Positions 38,372 to 47,156 of a stretch of DNA of 64,000 nt are shown here, piece after piece; position 1 is the first letter of the stretch; every line of letters begins with the position of its first letter. Under the pieces are notes generated by a model that did not search any database, was not told where the DNA came from, and saw only the letters and a program-made list of their open reading frames with translations. The stretch comes from an uncultured SAR86 cluster bacterium (lineage in GTDB: Bacteria > Pseudomonadota > Gammaproteobacteria > Magnimaribacterales > D2472). Both the position numbers and the translations under genes were made by a program. The DNA is taken from assembly GCA_902593675.1 (NCBI GenBank), contig CACJJI010000002.1, forward strand, positions 124,001-188,000, in the 5' to 3' direction.

Positions 38372-40312
38372 CTAAGGCGAGTGAGATTCTGTCTCTAAAA
38401 GTTTGATAGCTTCATCAATGGTGTACGTATTAGTTTTGTTTTCACGCAAATTCCTAATAGAAACAGTTTTAGCAGACATTTCTTCTTTACCAATCACAGC
38501 CATAAGCGGGACTTTAGCATTGCTATGTTCTCTTATCTTATAACCAATTTTTTCGTTTCTATTGTCAAGCTCAACTCGTAGATTAATTACATCAAATTTT
38601 TCTTTCAAACTCATAGCATATTCATTCACTTCTTCGGTGACAGTTAAAATTGATAATTGAGTTGGAGCCAACCATAAGGGCAATTTACCTGAATAATTTT
38701 CGATTAAGATGCCAATAAACCTCTCAAAAGAACCAAGAATTGCTCTATGCATCATGACAGGTTGATGCTTGGCGCCATCTTCTCCAATATACTCAGCATC
38801 TAGTCTATCAGGCAGGTTAAAATCAGCCTGAAAAGTACCACATTGCCATTCACGCCCTATTGCATCAGTTAAAACAAAATCTAGTTTAGGCCCATAAAAA
38901 GCTCCATCTCCTGCTTCAACGGTATAAGGGATATCAAGTTTTTTAATTGCATTTTCTAATGCAGTTTCTGCTTTATCCCAAACTTCATCTGAGCCAACTC
39001 TTGTTTCAGGTCTAGTTGATAATTTTATATCAAAGGATTCGAAGCCAAGCTCGGTATAAATCTCGGACAACAATGATATGAAGTCAGCTGTTTCGCTCTC
39101 TATTTGATCTTCAGTGCAAAAAATATGGCCATCATCTTGAGTAAAGCCTCGAACCCTCATTAGGCCATGCATGGTGCCCGAAGCTTCATACCTATGACAG
39201 GAGCCGAATTCTGCAAGTCTCACTGGAAGGTCTTTGTAGGATTTAAGACCCTGATTATATACCTGGACATGACAGGGGCAGTTCATGGGCTTGAGAGCAT
39301 TTACTCTTTTTTCATTAGCATGCTCTTCATCAATTTCTGTGATGAACATATTTTCACGATATTTGTCCCAGTGGCCTGAAGCCTCCCATAGTTTACGATC
39401 AACAACTAAAGGAGTGTTGATTTCTTCGTATCCATTAGCAATTTGCTTATTACGTATATAGTTTTGCAAAGCTACATATATTAACCAACCTTTTGCATGC
39501 CAAAAAACCATTCCAGGTGCCTCTTCTTGCAAATGAAACAAATCCATTTCTTTGGCAAGTTTGCGATGGTCTCGCTTTTCAGCCTCTTCTAAAAGAGTTA
39601 AATATTTTTTTTGATCTTTTTCATTTTTCCAAGCCGTTCCATAAATTCGAGACAACATTTCATTTTGTGAATCGCCTTTCCAATATGCACCCGCGATCTT
39701 TGTAAGTTTAAAAGCTCCAACTTTATCTAAACTTGGTAAATGAGGGCCGCGACATAAATCTATAAAGCCGGTATCACCTTGATTGTAGAGTTGAAAGTTA
39801 TCCTCTTGCTCAGAGTCTTCGATGATCTTAACCTTGTAATCTTCTTTGATATTAGCAAAATTCTTTATCGCCTCTTTCTTTGAATGAATCGTTTTGGTAA
39901 TGTCAGATTTTTCAGCAACAATCTTCTCCATTTCTTTTTCAATTTTTGGTAAATCGTCTATAGAAACCCTCTCATCAGATAAAAAATCATAGTAAAAACC
40001 ATTTTCAATGGTTGGGCCGATGGCTAATTTAGCTTTTGGGTAAAGATTTTTTATAGCACGAGCTAACACCTGAGCCGCAACAGTATGCCGCATAATTTCT
40101 AGACCTTCATCTGAATCAAGTGTAAAAATAGAAATATCGGCATCCTGATTAACAACGTCACTCAGGTCTCTTTGCTCACCATTTACACTAAAGGCAACAG
40201 CAGCTTTAGCTAGACCAGCGCCAATCATGTTTGCAATTTCAAACCCGCTAATACCAACAGGAGCTTGCTTCTGAGATCCGTCAGGGAGTGTAATAGTGAT
40301 TTCTTTGCTCAT
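38372..40312 (-). CDS. thrS: Threonyl-tRNA synthetase
   Basis: A 646-residue class II synthetase. Residues 1-60 form a TGS domain, followed by the editing domain, the catalytic core with MNCPCHVQVYNQ (zinc Cys), RYEASGTMHGLMRVRGFTQDDGHIF (motif 2) and the motif 3 region around MMHRAILGSFERFIGILIE, and the anticodon-binding domain. Length matches E. coli ThrS (642). It charges tRNA-Thr. In many gammaproteobacteria thrS is followed by infC-rpmI-rplT. Here it is followed by a convergent gene, so the translation operon is broken. Confidence 0.96.
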   Translation of the reverse strand: MSKEITITLPDGSQKQAPVGISGFEIANMIGAGLAKAAVAFSVNGEQRDLSDVVNQDADISIFTLDSDEGLEIMRHTVAAQVLARAIKNLYPKAKLAIGPTIENGFYYDFLSDERVSIDDLPKIEKEMEKIVAEKSDITKTIHSKKEAIKNFANIKEDYKVKIIEDSEQEDNFQLYNQGDTGFIDLCRGPHLPSLDKVGAFKLTKIAGAYWKGDSQNEMLSRIYGTAWKNEKDQKKYLTLLEEAEKRDHRKLAKEMDLFHLQEEAPGMVFWHAKGWLIYVALQNYIRNKQIANGYEEINTPLVVDRKLWEASGHWDKYRENMFITEIDEEHANEKRVNALKPMNCPCHVQVYNQGLKSYKDLPVRLAEFGSCHRYEASGTMHGLMRVRGFTQDDGHIFCTEDQIESETADFISLLSEIYTELGFESFDIKLSTRPETRVGSDEVWDKAETALENAIKKLDIPYTVEAGDGAFYGPKLDFVLTDAIGREWQCGTFQADFNLPDRLDAEYIGEDGAKHQPVMMHRAILGSFERFIGILIENYSGKLPLWLAPTQLSILTVTEEVNEYAMSLKEKFDVINLRVELDNRNEKIGYKIREHSNAKVPLMAVIGKEEMSAKTVSIRNLRENKTNTYTIDEAIKLLETESHSP

Positions 40313-40440
40313 GGAATTAGTCCTTGCGCCCTATTCTAATATTTTTAACTCGAAAGGTATATTTTCAGTAGCTCTTTCTATTAAACAATCTTTAATTTAA
40401 CATGAAGAAAGGTTTTAATTTAGAAAGTTTAGGAGTCATT

Positions 40441-40734
40441 ATGGCAGTGAGTGTTTTACTTAGCGGAACTTTGAAGACTGGTTTGGTTGATCAGTTTTCA
40501 GGAATTTGTACCGAGGCTTTTCATGTCACCCGTGCATTTGATGGGTGTCAAAATATTAATCTCACATTGCATGTTGAAGATCCTCATAAATTTGTTCTTA
40601 CAGAGGTTTGGGATTCAAAAGAGCACTATGAAAAATATTTAGCTTTTAGAACAGAGGATGGGACTGTTGGCGCTATTGAGGAGATGTGCGTTGATGGGCC
40701 AAACATAGATATATTTGATATTACAGACGCTTAA
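40441..40734 (+). CDS. Antibiotic-biosynthesis-monooxygenase (ABM) domain protein
   Basis: A 97-residue protein from the ATG at 40441, which has an AGGAG ribosome site 7 bases upstream. An upstream in-frame ATG at 40402 would add 13 residues and is less likely. The sequence has the ABM dimeric alpha-beta barrel pattern: VSVLLSGTLKTGLVDQF, a central NLTLHVEDPHKFVLTEVWDS and the helix KEHYEKYLAFR. Related enzymes are quinol monooxygenases or heme-degrading proteins. Function unknown. The stop is 5 bases before tRNA-Arg. Confidence 0.7.
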   Translation: MAVSVLLSGTLKTGLVDQFSGICTEAFHVTRAFDGCQNINLTLHVEDPHKFVLTEVWDSKEHYEKYLAFRTEDGTVGAIEEMCVDGPNIDIFDITDA

Positions 40735-40739
40735 TACAA

Positions 40740-40814
40740 GCCTTCTTAGTTAAACGGATATAACAACTCCCTCCTAAGGAGTAGTTCTAGGTTCGATTCC
40801 TGGAGAGGGCACCA
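40740..40814 (+). tRNA. tRNA-Arg (anticodon CCU)
   Basis: A 75-base cloverleaf. The acceptor GCCTTCT pairs with AGAGGGC (one T-G pair), discriminator A and encoded CCA follow. The anticodon stem is ACTCC/GGAGT with loop CTCCTAA (anticodon CCT). The T-loop is GTTCGATTC. It looks closely like the E. coli AGG-reading tRNA-Arg. It lies 5 bases after a protein gene and 16 bases before the next. Confidence 0.95.
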
Positions 40815-40830
40815 AATTTAGGAGAAAAAA

Positions 40831-42036
40831 ATTTTAAAAAAAATATTAGCTCTACTGACAATCATTGCTTTGATTGTGATCTTTATGTACAAAGATTTGT
40901 ATACTCGATTGACAGTTATCGGGACTCTTTTTTCAGGAGAAGAGCAGTATGAAAATTTAAATAGGTTCTATAAATTCATTGATTCATCAACTTTATCGCC
41001 CTCTTCTAATCCTTTAAATTTTCAATCCAGTAAAACTATATCTTTACCAGCAAGCTTTAATTTCAATGATGCAGTAATTGGAGCTGAGAATTTTCTCCAG
41101 CGAACAGACACTAGCGCTTTATTGATTCTACAAAATGGAAGAATTCGATTTGAAAAGTACTGGTTAACTGGAGGAGAAAATGTTCAGTGGATGTCTATGT
41201 CTGTTGCCAAAAGCTTTATTTCTGCTCTAGTTGGCATTGCAATAAGAGATGGTCATATCAACAATATAGAAGAGGCAATTTCAGATTATGTGCCTGAATT
41301 AAAAAATTCACCATATAACAACGTGCGTATAAAAGATGTGCTACAAATGTCTTCCGGCGCATCATGGAACGAGGATTACAGTGATCCTGAATCAGATATA
41401 AATCGATGGGCTAAAATTTTTGCTTTGGGCGGTTCGTTCGATGAATTTATTCAAACCTTAAGTGATGACTTCAAACCTGGAACAAGAAATCATTACAATT
41501 CTATGGATACTCAAGCTCTTGGCATGTTAGTTAATCGGGCTACGGGAAAAACAATTACTAACTACATGACAGAAATGCTCTGGCATCCGATGGGTGCTTC
41601 TAATGAGGGTTATTGGCTACTTGATTCTGAAGGCATGGAAATGGCATTTGCTGGACTAAATATCACAGCAAGAGATTATGCAAAATTTGGAGAGCTTTAC
41701 CGTTTAGATGGCAAATTAAATGGACAACAAATTGTTCCTAAATCTTGGGTAAAAGATTCGATCACCCCAGATGGACCACATCTAACTCCAGGGGATAATC
41801 CTCTTTCTGATTATCCCTTGGGATATGGCTATCAGTGGTGGGTGCCTGGAGGTGACAAAGGTGAATTCATGGCAATTGGGGTTTACAACCAAATGATTTA
41901 TGTTGCACCAGAATCCAACATGGTAATTGTCAAATTATCTGCTAACAGCTCATATGGGACTGCTGAAGACACAGATATGGCGAGCGAACTTGAGACAATT
42001 GAATTTTTTAGAGCTATTGCAAACAAGAGCCTTTAA
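40831..42036 (+). CDS. Serine hydrolase of the beta-lactamase/class C fold, apparent ATT start
   Basis: A 401-residue protein, if it begins at ATT (40831): the codons then read as Leu-Lys-Lys-Ile-Leu..., an N-terminal membrane anchor, with AGGAG 6 bases upstream. No ATG, GTG or TTG is available there; the first TTG is at 40870 and would cut the anchor. The catalytic motif S-x-x-K is in MSVAKSF, the second-site Tyr in NHYNSMD and the third motif in the GYGYQWWV region. It is like 6-aminohexanoate-dimer hydrolase or esterases of this fold. It is expressed from the tRNA-Arg transcript. Confidence 0.75.
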   Translation: MLKKILALLTIIALIVIFMYKDLYTRLTVIGTLFSGEEQYENLNRFYKFIDSSTLSPSSNPLNFQSSKTISLPASFNFNDAVIGAENFLQRTDTSALLILQNGRIRFEKYWLTGGENVQWMSMSVAKSFISALVGIAIRDGHINNIEEAISDYVPELKNSPYNNVRIKDVLQMSSGASWNEDYSDPESDINRWAKIFALGGSFDEFIQTLSDDFKPGTRNHYNSMDTQALGMLVNRATGKTITNYMTEMLWHPMGASNEGYWLLDSEGMEMAFAGLNITARDYAKFGELYRLDGKLNGQQIVPKSWVKDSITPDGPHLTPGDNPLSDYPLGYGYQWWVPGGDKGEFMAIGVYNQMIYVAPESNMVIVKLSANSSYGTAEDTDMASELETIEFFRAIANKSL

Positions 42037-42067
42037 TTAATTTACTCTTTATTTTATAAAAAAAGAT

Positions 42068-42358
42068 TTAAAAACAGTCCAAAGCATCCAAAACCATATG
42101 GATGGTTAAACCAGCTCCAATTAATCTAGTTTTTGAAAAAAAAATCATAGCTATGTATATGCCAATAAACCAATACTGATGGAGGGGATGAAATCCTATG
42201 CTGCAACGATTAGCGTCGTAAATTGGGCTCGCAAATAAATGATCCAAGTCAACTAGGATGGTTGCTATCATTATTAAATAAGACGACTTCCAATTTTCTT
42301 TAAAAAATAGAAAAGCAATTAATAAGGGAGCTATGAAATGCAGAGCTAGATGAAACAT
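42068..42358 (-). CDS. Small membrane protein (DUF6122-like)
   Basis: A 96-residue protein with three hydrophobic helices. Conserved-looking polar features are MFHLALHFIAP, DLDHL, and HPLHQYW, then IHMVLDALDCF. This His- and Asp-rich membrane pattern (H...DxDH...H..H...H..LD) recalls DUF6122 proteins and other membrane-bound metal-dependent hydrolases. The function is not known. It is 46 bases after the MFS transporter on the same strand and is the last gene of the long minus-strand cluster. Confidence 0.55.
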   Translation of the reverse strand: MFHLALHFIAPLLIAFLFFKENWKSSYLIMIATILVDLDHLFASPIYDANRCSIGFHPLHQYWFIGIYIAMIFFSKTRLIGAGLTIHMVLDALDCF

Positions 42359-42404
42359 ATGCTCATTATTTTTCTATTTCTGAAATTCCCATGCACATTT
42401 GTAA

Positions 42405-43649
42405 CTAAATAATTCTTTCAGGCTCTTGAATTTGGCTCGCAAAAACTGCAGCAACAAGAGCAAAACATCCCATAATATTGAAAGCTACAAAGTAAGTATC
42501 TTGGAAACCTATCAATATGCTTGTTATTAGAATTCCAATTGGTTGAAGCGGCGAAATAATTGGAGATGATATACCTCTGGCTTTCCCAAGATTATGTGCC
42601 CCAAAAATTCTTAGGTAACACGCAGTCATAAGAGGAGTTGCAGCACCAAAACCTAAACCAAATATTAATGCGCTTATAAAAAATATAATTGGTTCATTAA
42701 AATAAGTAATTCCAAAGATTCCAATTGCTTGAAGGAACATCGACATCATCGAAGGATATGCAGCTTTCATCATGTCCATGAGATATCCAAATATTATTTT
42801 TCCTAGGACTCCACCAAAAGCAGATAAAGCATAAGCAAAAACATATTGTTTAACAGGAAGACCTAAAAGATTCCAAGTTTCATCTAGCCCCATTTTGCTT
42901 GCATGAACGGGCAAAAAAGCAAGCACACCCATCATTGAAAGAAATTGGAAGGCGAATGCTAAGGAAATCATCCAAAAAACTTTTTGAGATATAAGATCTT
43001 TTGCGGTTATCTCCTGTGGTAAAGATTCTTCTTCATTATTTTTCTTCATACCATCTTTAACTTGATTAACAGATCTTGGATCATCAATCACAATAAAAAA
43101 GATAAGAGGTAACATAATGAAAAGAACTACAGAAGCAAAGATTACATAAACATTTCTCCAGCCCACTAAATCAAGAAGAGGATCAACAACCAAAGGAAGC
43201 ACAACCCCTGAAAAGGAAATACCTATTGCTGCAATACCTAGTGCTCTGCCAGCATTTTTGTCAAACCAATTTGAGATTAATTTAGCTACAGCTAAATTTC
43301 CCATCATAATAGACCCCAGAGCAAGAATGGTCAGATAAATTGTTAGAAGAGACCAAAAAGAATTTATGAAACTTAAAGAGAAAAGTCCTGCGGCATAAAT
43401 TATAGCCCCGATCATCATAAAATTTTTAACAGAATACTTATCAAGGGCGCGCCCTACGACAATTGCCAAAATTCCCACAGGTATAAAATAGAATGCGGAA
43501 ACCATACCGAGCTGACTTTCGGTCATACCTAGTTCTGATATTAGGTAAGGCCAAATGACAGGAAAGCTATAAAAAATGAAACCTACAACAGTGAATTCAA
43601 GGGTAAGACCCGTAAATACCATTCTCCACCCAAAAAACTTCATTCCCAC
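42405..43649 (-). CDS. MFS transporter (monocarboxylate / oxalate-formate type)
   Basis: A 414-residue protein with twelve transmembrane helices. The loop between helices 2 and 3 carries GRALDKYSVKNFM (MFS motif A, variant), and the second half has a matching GYLMDMMKAAY loop. This looks like the OFA/MCT subfamily, which moves small carboxylates. In the setting of ligase and dehydrogenase genes it could import the organic acid or steroid acid substrate of the cluster, which is an inference. Confidence 0.8.
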   Translation of the reverse strand: MGMKFFGWRMVFTGLTLEFTVVGFIFYSFPVIWPYLISELGMTESQLGMVSAFYFIPVGILAIVVGRALDKYSVKNFMMIGAIIYAAGLFSLSFINSFWSLLTIYLTILALGSIMMGNLAVAKLISNWFDKNAGRALGIAAIGISFSGVVLPLVVDPLLDLVGWRNVYVIFASVVLFIMLPLIFFIVIDDPRSVNQVKDGMKKNNEEESLPQEITAKDLISQKVFWMISLAFAFQFLSMMGVLAFLPVHASKMGLDETWNLLGLPVKQYVFAYALSAFGGVLGKIIFGYLMDMMKAAYPSMMSMFLQAIGIFGITYFNEPIIFFISALIFGLGFGAATPLMTACYLRIFGAHNLGKARGISSPIISPLQPIGILITSILIGFQDTYFVAFNIMGCFALVAAVFASQIQEPERII

Positions 43650-43704
43650 TCAATAGTTACCATTGGTTTGCTAGAAGAATCATATATTATTCCAATCATT
43701 CTCT

Positions 43705-44679
43705 TTATTCTGAATAAAGATTTACTATTTGATCACCGTTTTTAATATTTTTAATATTTTCAGCAAATAAGCTAAAGGCTCTGGGTATTGATAACAATGA
43801 ATGAGCTGAATCATGAGCTGAAATAAAACAGTTTGGGGTGTTCCACAGTGGTGATGAGCTCTCTAGCGGCTCAATCTTAGTGGTATCTAATGCTGCTGCT
43901 GCAATCTCTTTATCATGTAGCGCATCAGACAGATCTTGTTCATTAATTGCGGTCCCCCTACCTACATTAACTAACATAGCTGAATCATTAAGCTTCTTTA
44001 AAACATTTTGATTAATAATATCTCTTGTTTGCGAACTATCAGGAAGTGCTAGAACTAAATAATCAGTCAATGGTAGCAACTCTTCAAAAGAATCCAGCCC
44101 TAGAACCTCATCTGCATACTCGTCATCAACTGGATTTCGTCTTATTCCAGTAACCTTCATACCAAAAGCTTTGCCAAGTTTAGCCACCTCTTTGCCTATA
44201 CCTCCATAACCAAGAATAACTAAAGTTTTATTGGTCAACTCTCCATCTCCACCTAATGGAGTCCAACTTTTAGATTGTTGTAATTCAATATGCTGATCTA
44301 TTCTCTTATTCCACCTTAAGATTTGTGAAAAAACGTAATGAGCAATTGGAATTGCATAAATACTGCTTGCATTGGCAATTAATATATCTTTTTCCTTCAA
44401 GACCTCTTGGAGGATTGGAGCATCCATACCAGCAAATCCACTTTGAATAAACTTCATACGCTTAGATAAATCTAAGAGGGAATTAAAAATTTCTGGAAAA
44501 TCTCTAGCAGCAAACAAAAATTGGTAGGACATAAAAAAAGCATCTGACTCAGGTACCTTCTCCCACGAAGGGTTAGTTGAATCTTCTGGGTTCAAAGAAA
44601 TAATCTCCATAGAAGGATCAATAGATAAAAGCTCTGATCGGTAAAATTTATTTGTATCTTCTGAAATAACAATTCTCAT
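43705..44679 (-). CDS. D-2-hydroxyacid dehydrogenase
   Basis: A 324-residue NAD(P)-dependent oxidoreductase. The Rossmann motif is GYGGIGKEVAKLGKAFG, followed by Arg-rich VTGIRRNP (NADP preference possible). The catalytic Arg is in NVGRGTAINEQ, Glu in TKIEPLESSSPLW and His in ISAHDSAHS, in that order. It reduces 2-oxoacids or oxidises D-2-hydroxyacids. Start overlaps the ligase stop by 1 base. Role in the catabolic cluster unknown. Confidence 0.85.
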   Translation of the reverse strand: MRIVISEDTNKFYRSELLSIDPSMEIISLNPEDSTNPSWEKVPESDAFFMSYQFLFAARDFPEIFNSLLDLSKRMKFIQSGFAGMDAPILQEVLKEKDILIANASSIYAIPIAHYVFSQILRWNKRIDQHIELQQSKSWTPLGGDGELTNKTLVILGYGGIGKEVAKLGKAFGMKVTGIRRNPVDDEYADEVLGLDSFEELLPLTDYLVLALPDSSQTRDIINQNVLKKLNDSAMLVNVGRGTAINEQDLSDALHDKEIAAAALDTTKIEPLESSSPLWNTPNCFISAHDSAHSLLSIPRAFSLFAENIKNIKNGDQIVNLYSE

Positions 44680-46241
44680 TAGCCTTCCTTTAAAATATAT
44701 TTCATTACTTTTCCTGCTGCATTTGTAGGTAAGGATTCAACAAATACTATCTCTCTTGGAACTTTATAATTTGCCATATTTTCTTTTGACCATTGCACCA
44801 AAGTATCTTCTTGGAGTTCATGATTTGGTTTTAATACAACAAATGCTTTGGCAACCTCTCCCATTCTTTCATCTGCAATACCAATAACTGCAGCTTGGGA
44901 GATTGAAGGATGGTCACAGAGAATATTTTCAATTTCAGCTGGATAAGCATTAAATCCCCCAACAATAAACATATCTTTGCTTCTATCAGTAATTTTAATA
45001 TAGCCATTTTGATCAAGTATTCCTATATCACCGGTATGCAACCAGCCCTCTGTGTCGATAGTCTCTTTGGTCGCCTCAGGATTATTAAAATAACCTTTAG
45101 TTACATTATAGCCTCTTACTAAAATCTCTCCTGGCTCTCCGACCGGAACTTCTTGATTGTCTTGATTGACACACTTCACCTCTACATCAGCAATAGCACA
45201 GCCTGAGGTGGATGCTATTGTTTCATAGTTATCATCAGGAGTACACATGGTAACCACTCCTGTGCTTTCTGTTAATCCATATGCTGTAATGACAGTCTCA
45301 AAACCCAATCTTTCTTTCATATCCTTAATAAGCTGAACTGGTATAGAGGCAGCTCCAGTAACCCCTAATCTTAAAGAAGAAATATCTAACTTATCTATTA
45401 ATTGACTGGTAAGAATTGACTGGTAAAGAGTTGGAGGTCCTGGCAGCATAGAAATTTGATGCTCATTGATTATCTTAATAATTTTATCTGCATCAAATAC
45501 AGGACACGGGTAAGCCGTTGCCCCCCTCATCACTGAGGCTAGCCAACCAGCCTTATATCCAAAAGTATGGAAAAACGGATTTACAATTAAATATTGGTCA
45601 TTTTCATTTAAGCCAATATAAGTAGACCAATACTCGAACACTTTAATATTTTGTAAATGTGAAGAAATAACTCCTTTAGGTTTTCCAGTTGTACCTGAGG
45701 TGAAAATAATATCAGCCATATCGGTTTCACTTACTTCAGGCAATTCAACATCCAAAGCTTGCTCTTTGATAGTTTCAAAAGATTGAATTAAGTCTTTTGG
45801 CTCACTTTCATCAAGCGTAATTTTATGTAGCAAATGAGGTAGATCTTCATTTTCTAGTAACTCAAAGTAATCTGTCCCAAGAAAAGTTTTTACGCTAAAT
45901 AAAAATTTAGCCCCTGAATTATTTAAAATATAGGCAGCCTCCTTGCCTTTCATTCGGGTGTTAATAGGAACTAAAACTCCGCCAGCTTTATGAATAGCAA
46001 TTGCTGCAAGCACCCATTCATTCATATTTGGAGCCCAAATAGCAGCTCGATCGCCTGGTAAAATACCAAGATGTATTAAATGAGTAGCAATGTTAGTTGA
46101 TAGGTTATCTAGATCTGCAAAAGATAACACTTCATTGTCAGAAATTAATGCAGGCTTTGAGGAAAAATTTTCAGCTTGCAGCTTGATTAGCTTGGGTATT
46201 GTTAATGTATTTACTGGTTTCAATCTAATATCCTGGCCCAT
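44679..46241 (-). CDS. Acyl-CoA synthetase (FadD3-like candidate)
   Basis: A 520-residue AMP-forming ligase. The P-loop TSGTTGKPKG, the adenylate-contacting AYGLTESTG, the hinge TGDIG and the C-terminal catalytic Lys in NAAGKVMK are intact. It activates a carboxylic acid to acyl-AMP and then acyl-CoA. The surrounding steroid-type genes make HIP-CoA synthetase (FadD3) the most attractive role, but fatty or aromatic acids fit the sequence equally. Its start overlaps the first Lrp gene by 22 bases. Confidence 0.8.
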   Translation of the reverse strand: MGQDIRLKPVNTLTIPKLIKLQAENFSSKPALISDNEVLSFADLDNLSTNIATHLIHLGILPGDRAAIWAPNMNEWVLAAIAIHKAGGVLVPINTRMKGKEAAYILNNSGAKFLFSVKTFLGTDYFELLENEDLPHLLHKITLDESEPKDLIQSFETIKEQALDVELPEVSETDMADIIFTSGTTGKPKGVISSHLQNIKVFEYWSTYIGLNENDQYLIVNPFFHTFGYKAGWLASVMRGATAYPCPVFDADKIIKIINEHQISMLPGPPTLYQSILTSQLIDKLDISSLRLGVTGAASIPVQLIKDMKERLGFETVITAYGLTESTGVVTMCTPDDNYETIASTSGCAIADVEVKCVNQDNQEVPVGEPGEILVRGYNVTKGYFNNPEATKETIDTEGWLHTGDIGILDQNGYIKITDRSKDMFIVGGFNAYPAEIENILCDHPSISQAAVIGIADERMGEVAKAFVVLKPNHELQEDTLVQWSKENMANYKVPREIVFVESLPTNAAGKVMKYILKEG

Positions 46242-46675
46242 CTATAATCATATTTGTAATACTTTAACCCGATAGATGATTCTGAAAACCTTACACCAGG
46301 CAAAGAAGAAATTTCTTCATATAAAACTTTAGAAAGTTTAGTCACATCTTCAGCCAGAATGAACACCATAAGATCATGACGCCCCATGAGACTTGAAACA
46401 AACCTAACTTCCTTCATTTTTGAAAGAGCTTTTGCAACAGAGTCTTTAGCTCTAGTTTCAACATCCAACCCTACAAAAGCTAAAGAAGGATTCTCCATGC
46501 GATTGATATTATTTATAACAGAGATTTTAATAACTTTATTCTGAATAAGTTTTTGGATTCTATTGCGAACAGTGCCTTCAGTTACTCCAATCACCTTGGC
46601 CATTTGATTGTTTGACATTCTTGCATCAGCCCCAAGCAATTGAATAATTTTTTTATCTGTTTGATCAAGCTTCAT
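46220..46675 (-). CDS. Lrp/AsnC-family regulator 1
   Basis: A 151-residue protein starting at ATG 46675 (MKLDQTDKKIIQLLG). The helix-turn-helix lies at about 8-50 (MSNNQMAKVIGVTEGTVRNRI), followed by the RAM/AsnC dimerisation domain. The usual family size is 150-165. The start overlaps the end of the next Lrp gene by 11 bases, and its stop lies inside the ligase gene. Probably senses an amino acid or a pathway acyl compound and controls this cluster. Confidence 0.85.
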   Translation of the reverse strand: MKLDQTDKKIIQLLGADARMSNNQMAKVIGVTEGTVRNRIQKLIQNKVIKISVINNINRMENPSLAFVGLDVETRAKDSVAKALSKMKEVRFVSSLMGRHDLMVFILAEDVTKLSKVLYEEISSLPGVRFSESSIGLKYYKYDYRWARILD

Positions 46676-47132
46676 TTGCAAAAGGCGTCCAGTCCGTTTC
46701 AAATTTATACACGCTTGACGCAATTGCAGGTGCAATACTCTTAATTCCAACAATGGATGGCAAGGTTTCATCTAAAAATATTTTTGTTTCATGTAAAGTT
46801 TGGGTGGCACATAGAATTTCTATATCCTGAATTCCGCTAACAACATTTACACTGAACACTTCTTTTTGCCGAGAAAGAATCTCTGCAACCTCCTCTAATT
46901 TATCACCTTGAACTCTTATACCGATTGGAAGCAAATAGTCATAGCCACATTTTTCAAAATCTGCTATTGCAATGATTTTGCAAAAACCTCCATCAATAAT
47001 TTTTGTCAGACGTTTGCTAACAGTTACCTCATTTACAGATAGCTTTTCTGCAATGAATTTTGCTGGCGCACGACCATCTTCTTCAAGAATTTGAAGAATC
47101 TTGTGATCAAGATCATCGAGTGAAAGCTTCAC
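46665..47132 (-). CDS. Lrp/AsnC-family regulator 2
   Basis: A 155-residue protein. The helix-turn-helix region is LDHKILQILEEDGRAPAKFIAEKL followed by VNEVTVSKRL, and the RAM domain follows. It is clearly different in sequence from the neighbouring regulator, so this is not a recent duplication. Tandem Lrp proteins can form mixed oligomers. It sits 24 bases after the Rieske oxygenase catalytic gene. Confidence 0.82.
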   Translation of the reverse strand: MKLSLDDLDHKILQILEEDGRAPAKFIAEKLSVNEVTVSKRLTKIIDGGFCKIIAIADFEKCGYDYLLPIGIRVQGDKLEEVAEILSRQKEVFSVNVVSGIQDIEILCATQTLHETKIFLDETLPSIVGIKSIAPAIASSVYKFETDWTPFANEA

Positions 47133-47156
47133 TTTATTAAAAAATTACAGCGGAAA

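Noticed and set aside
43703-43719. Perfect palindrome CTTTATTC-T-GAATAAAG
   Set aside because: It spans the stop codon of the hydroxyacid dehydrogenase and is AT-rich. I have no evidence that it is an operator or terminator.
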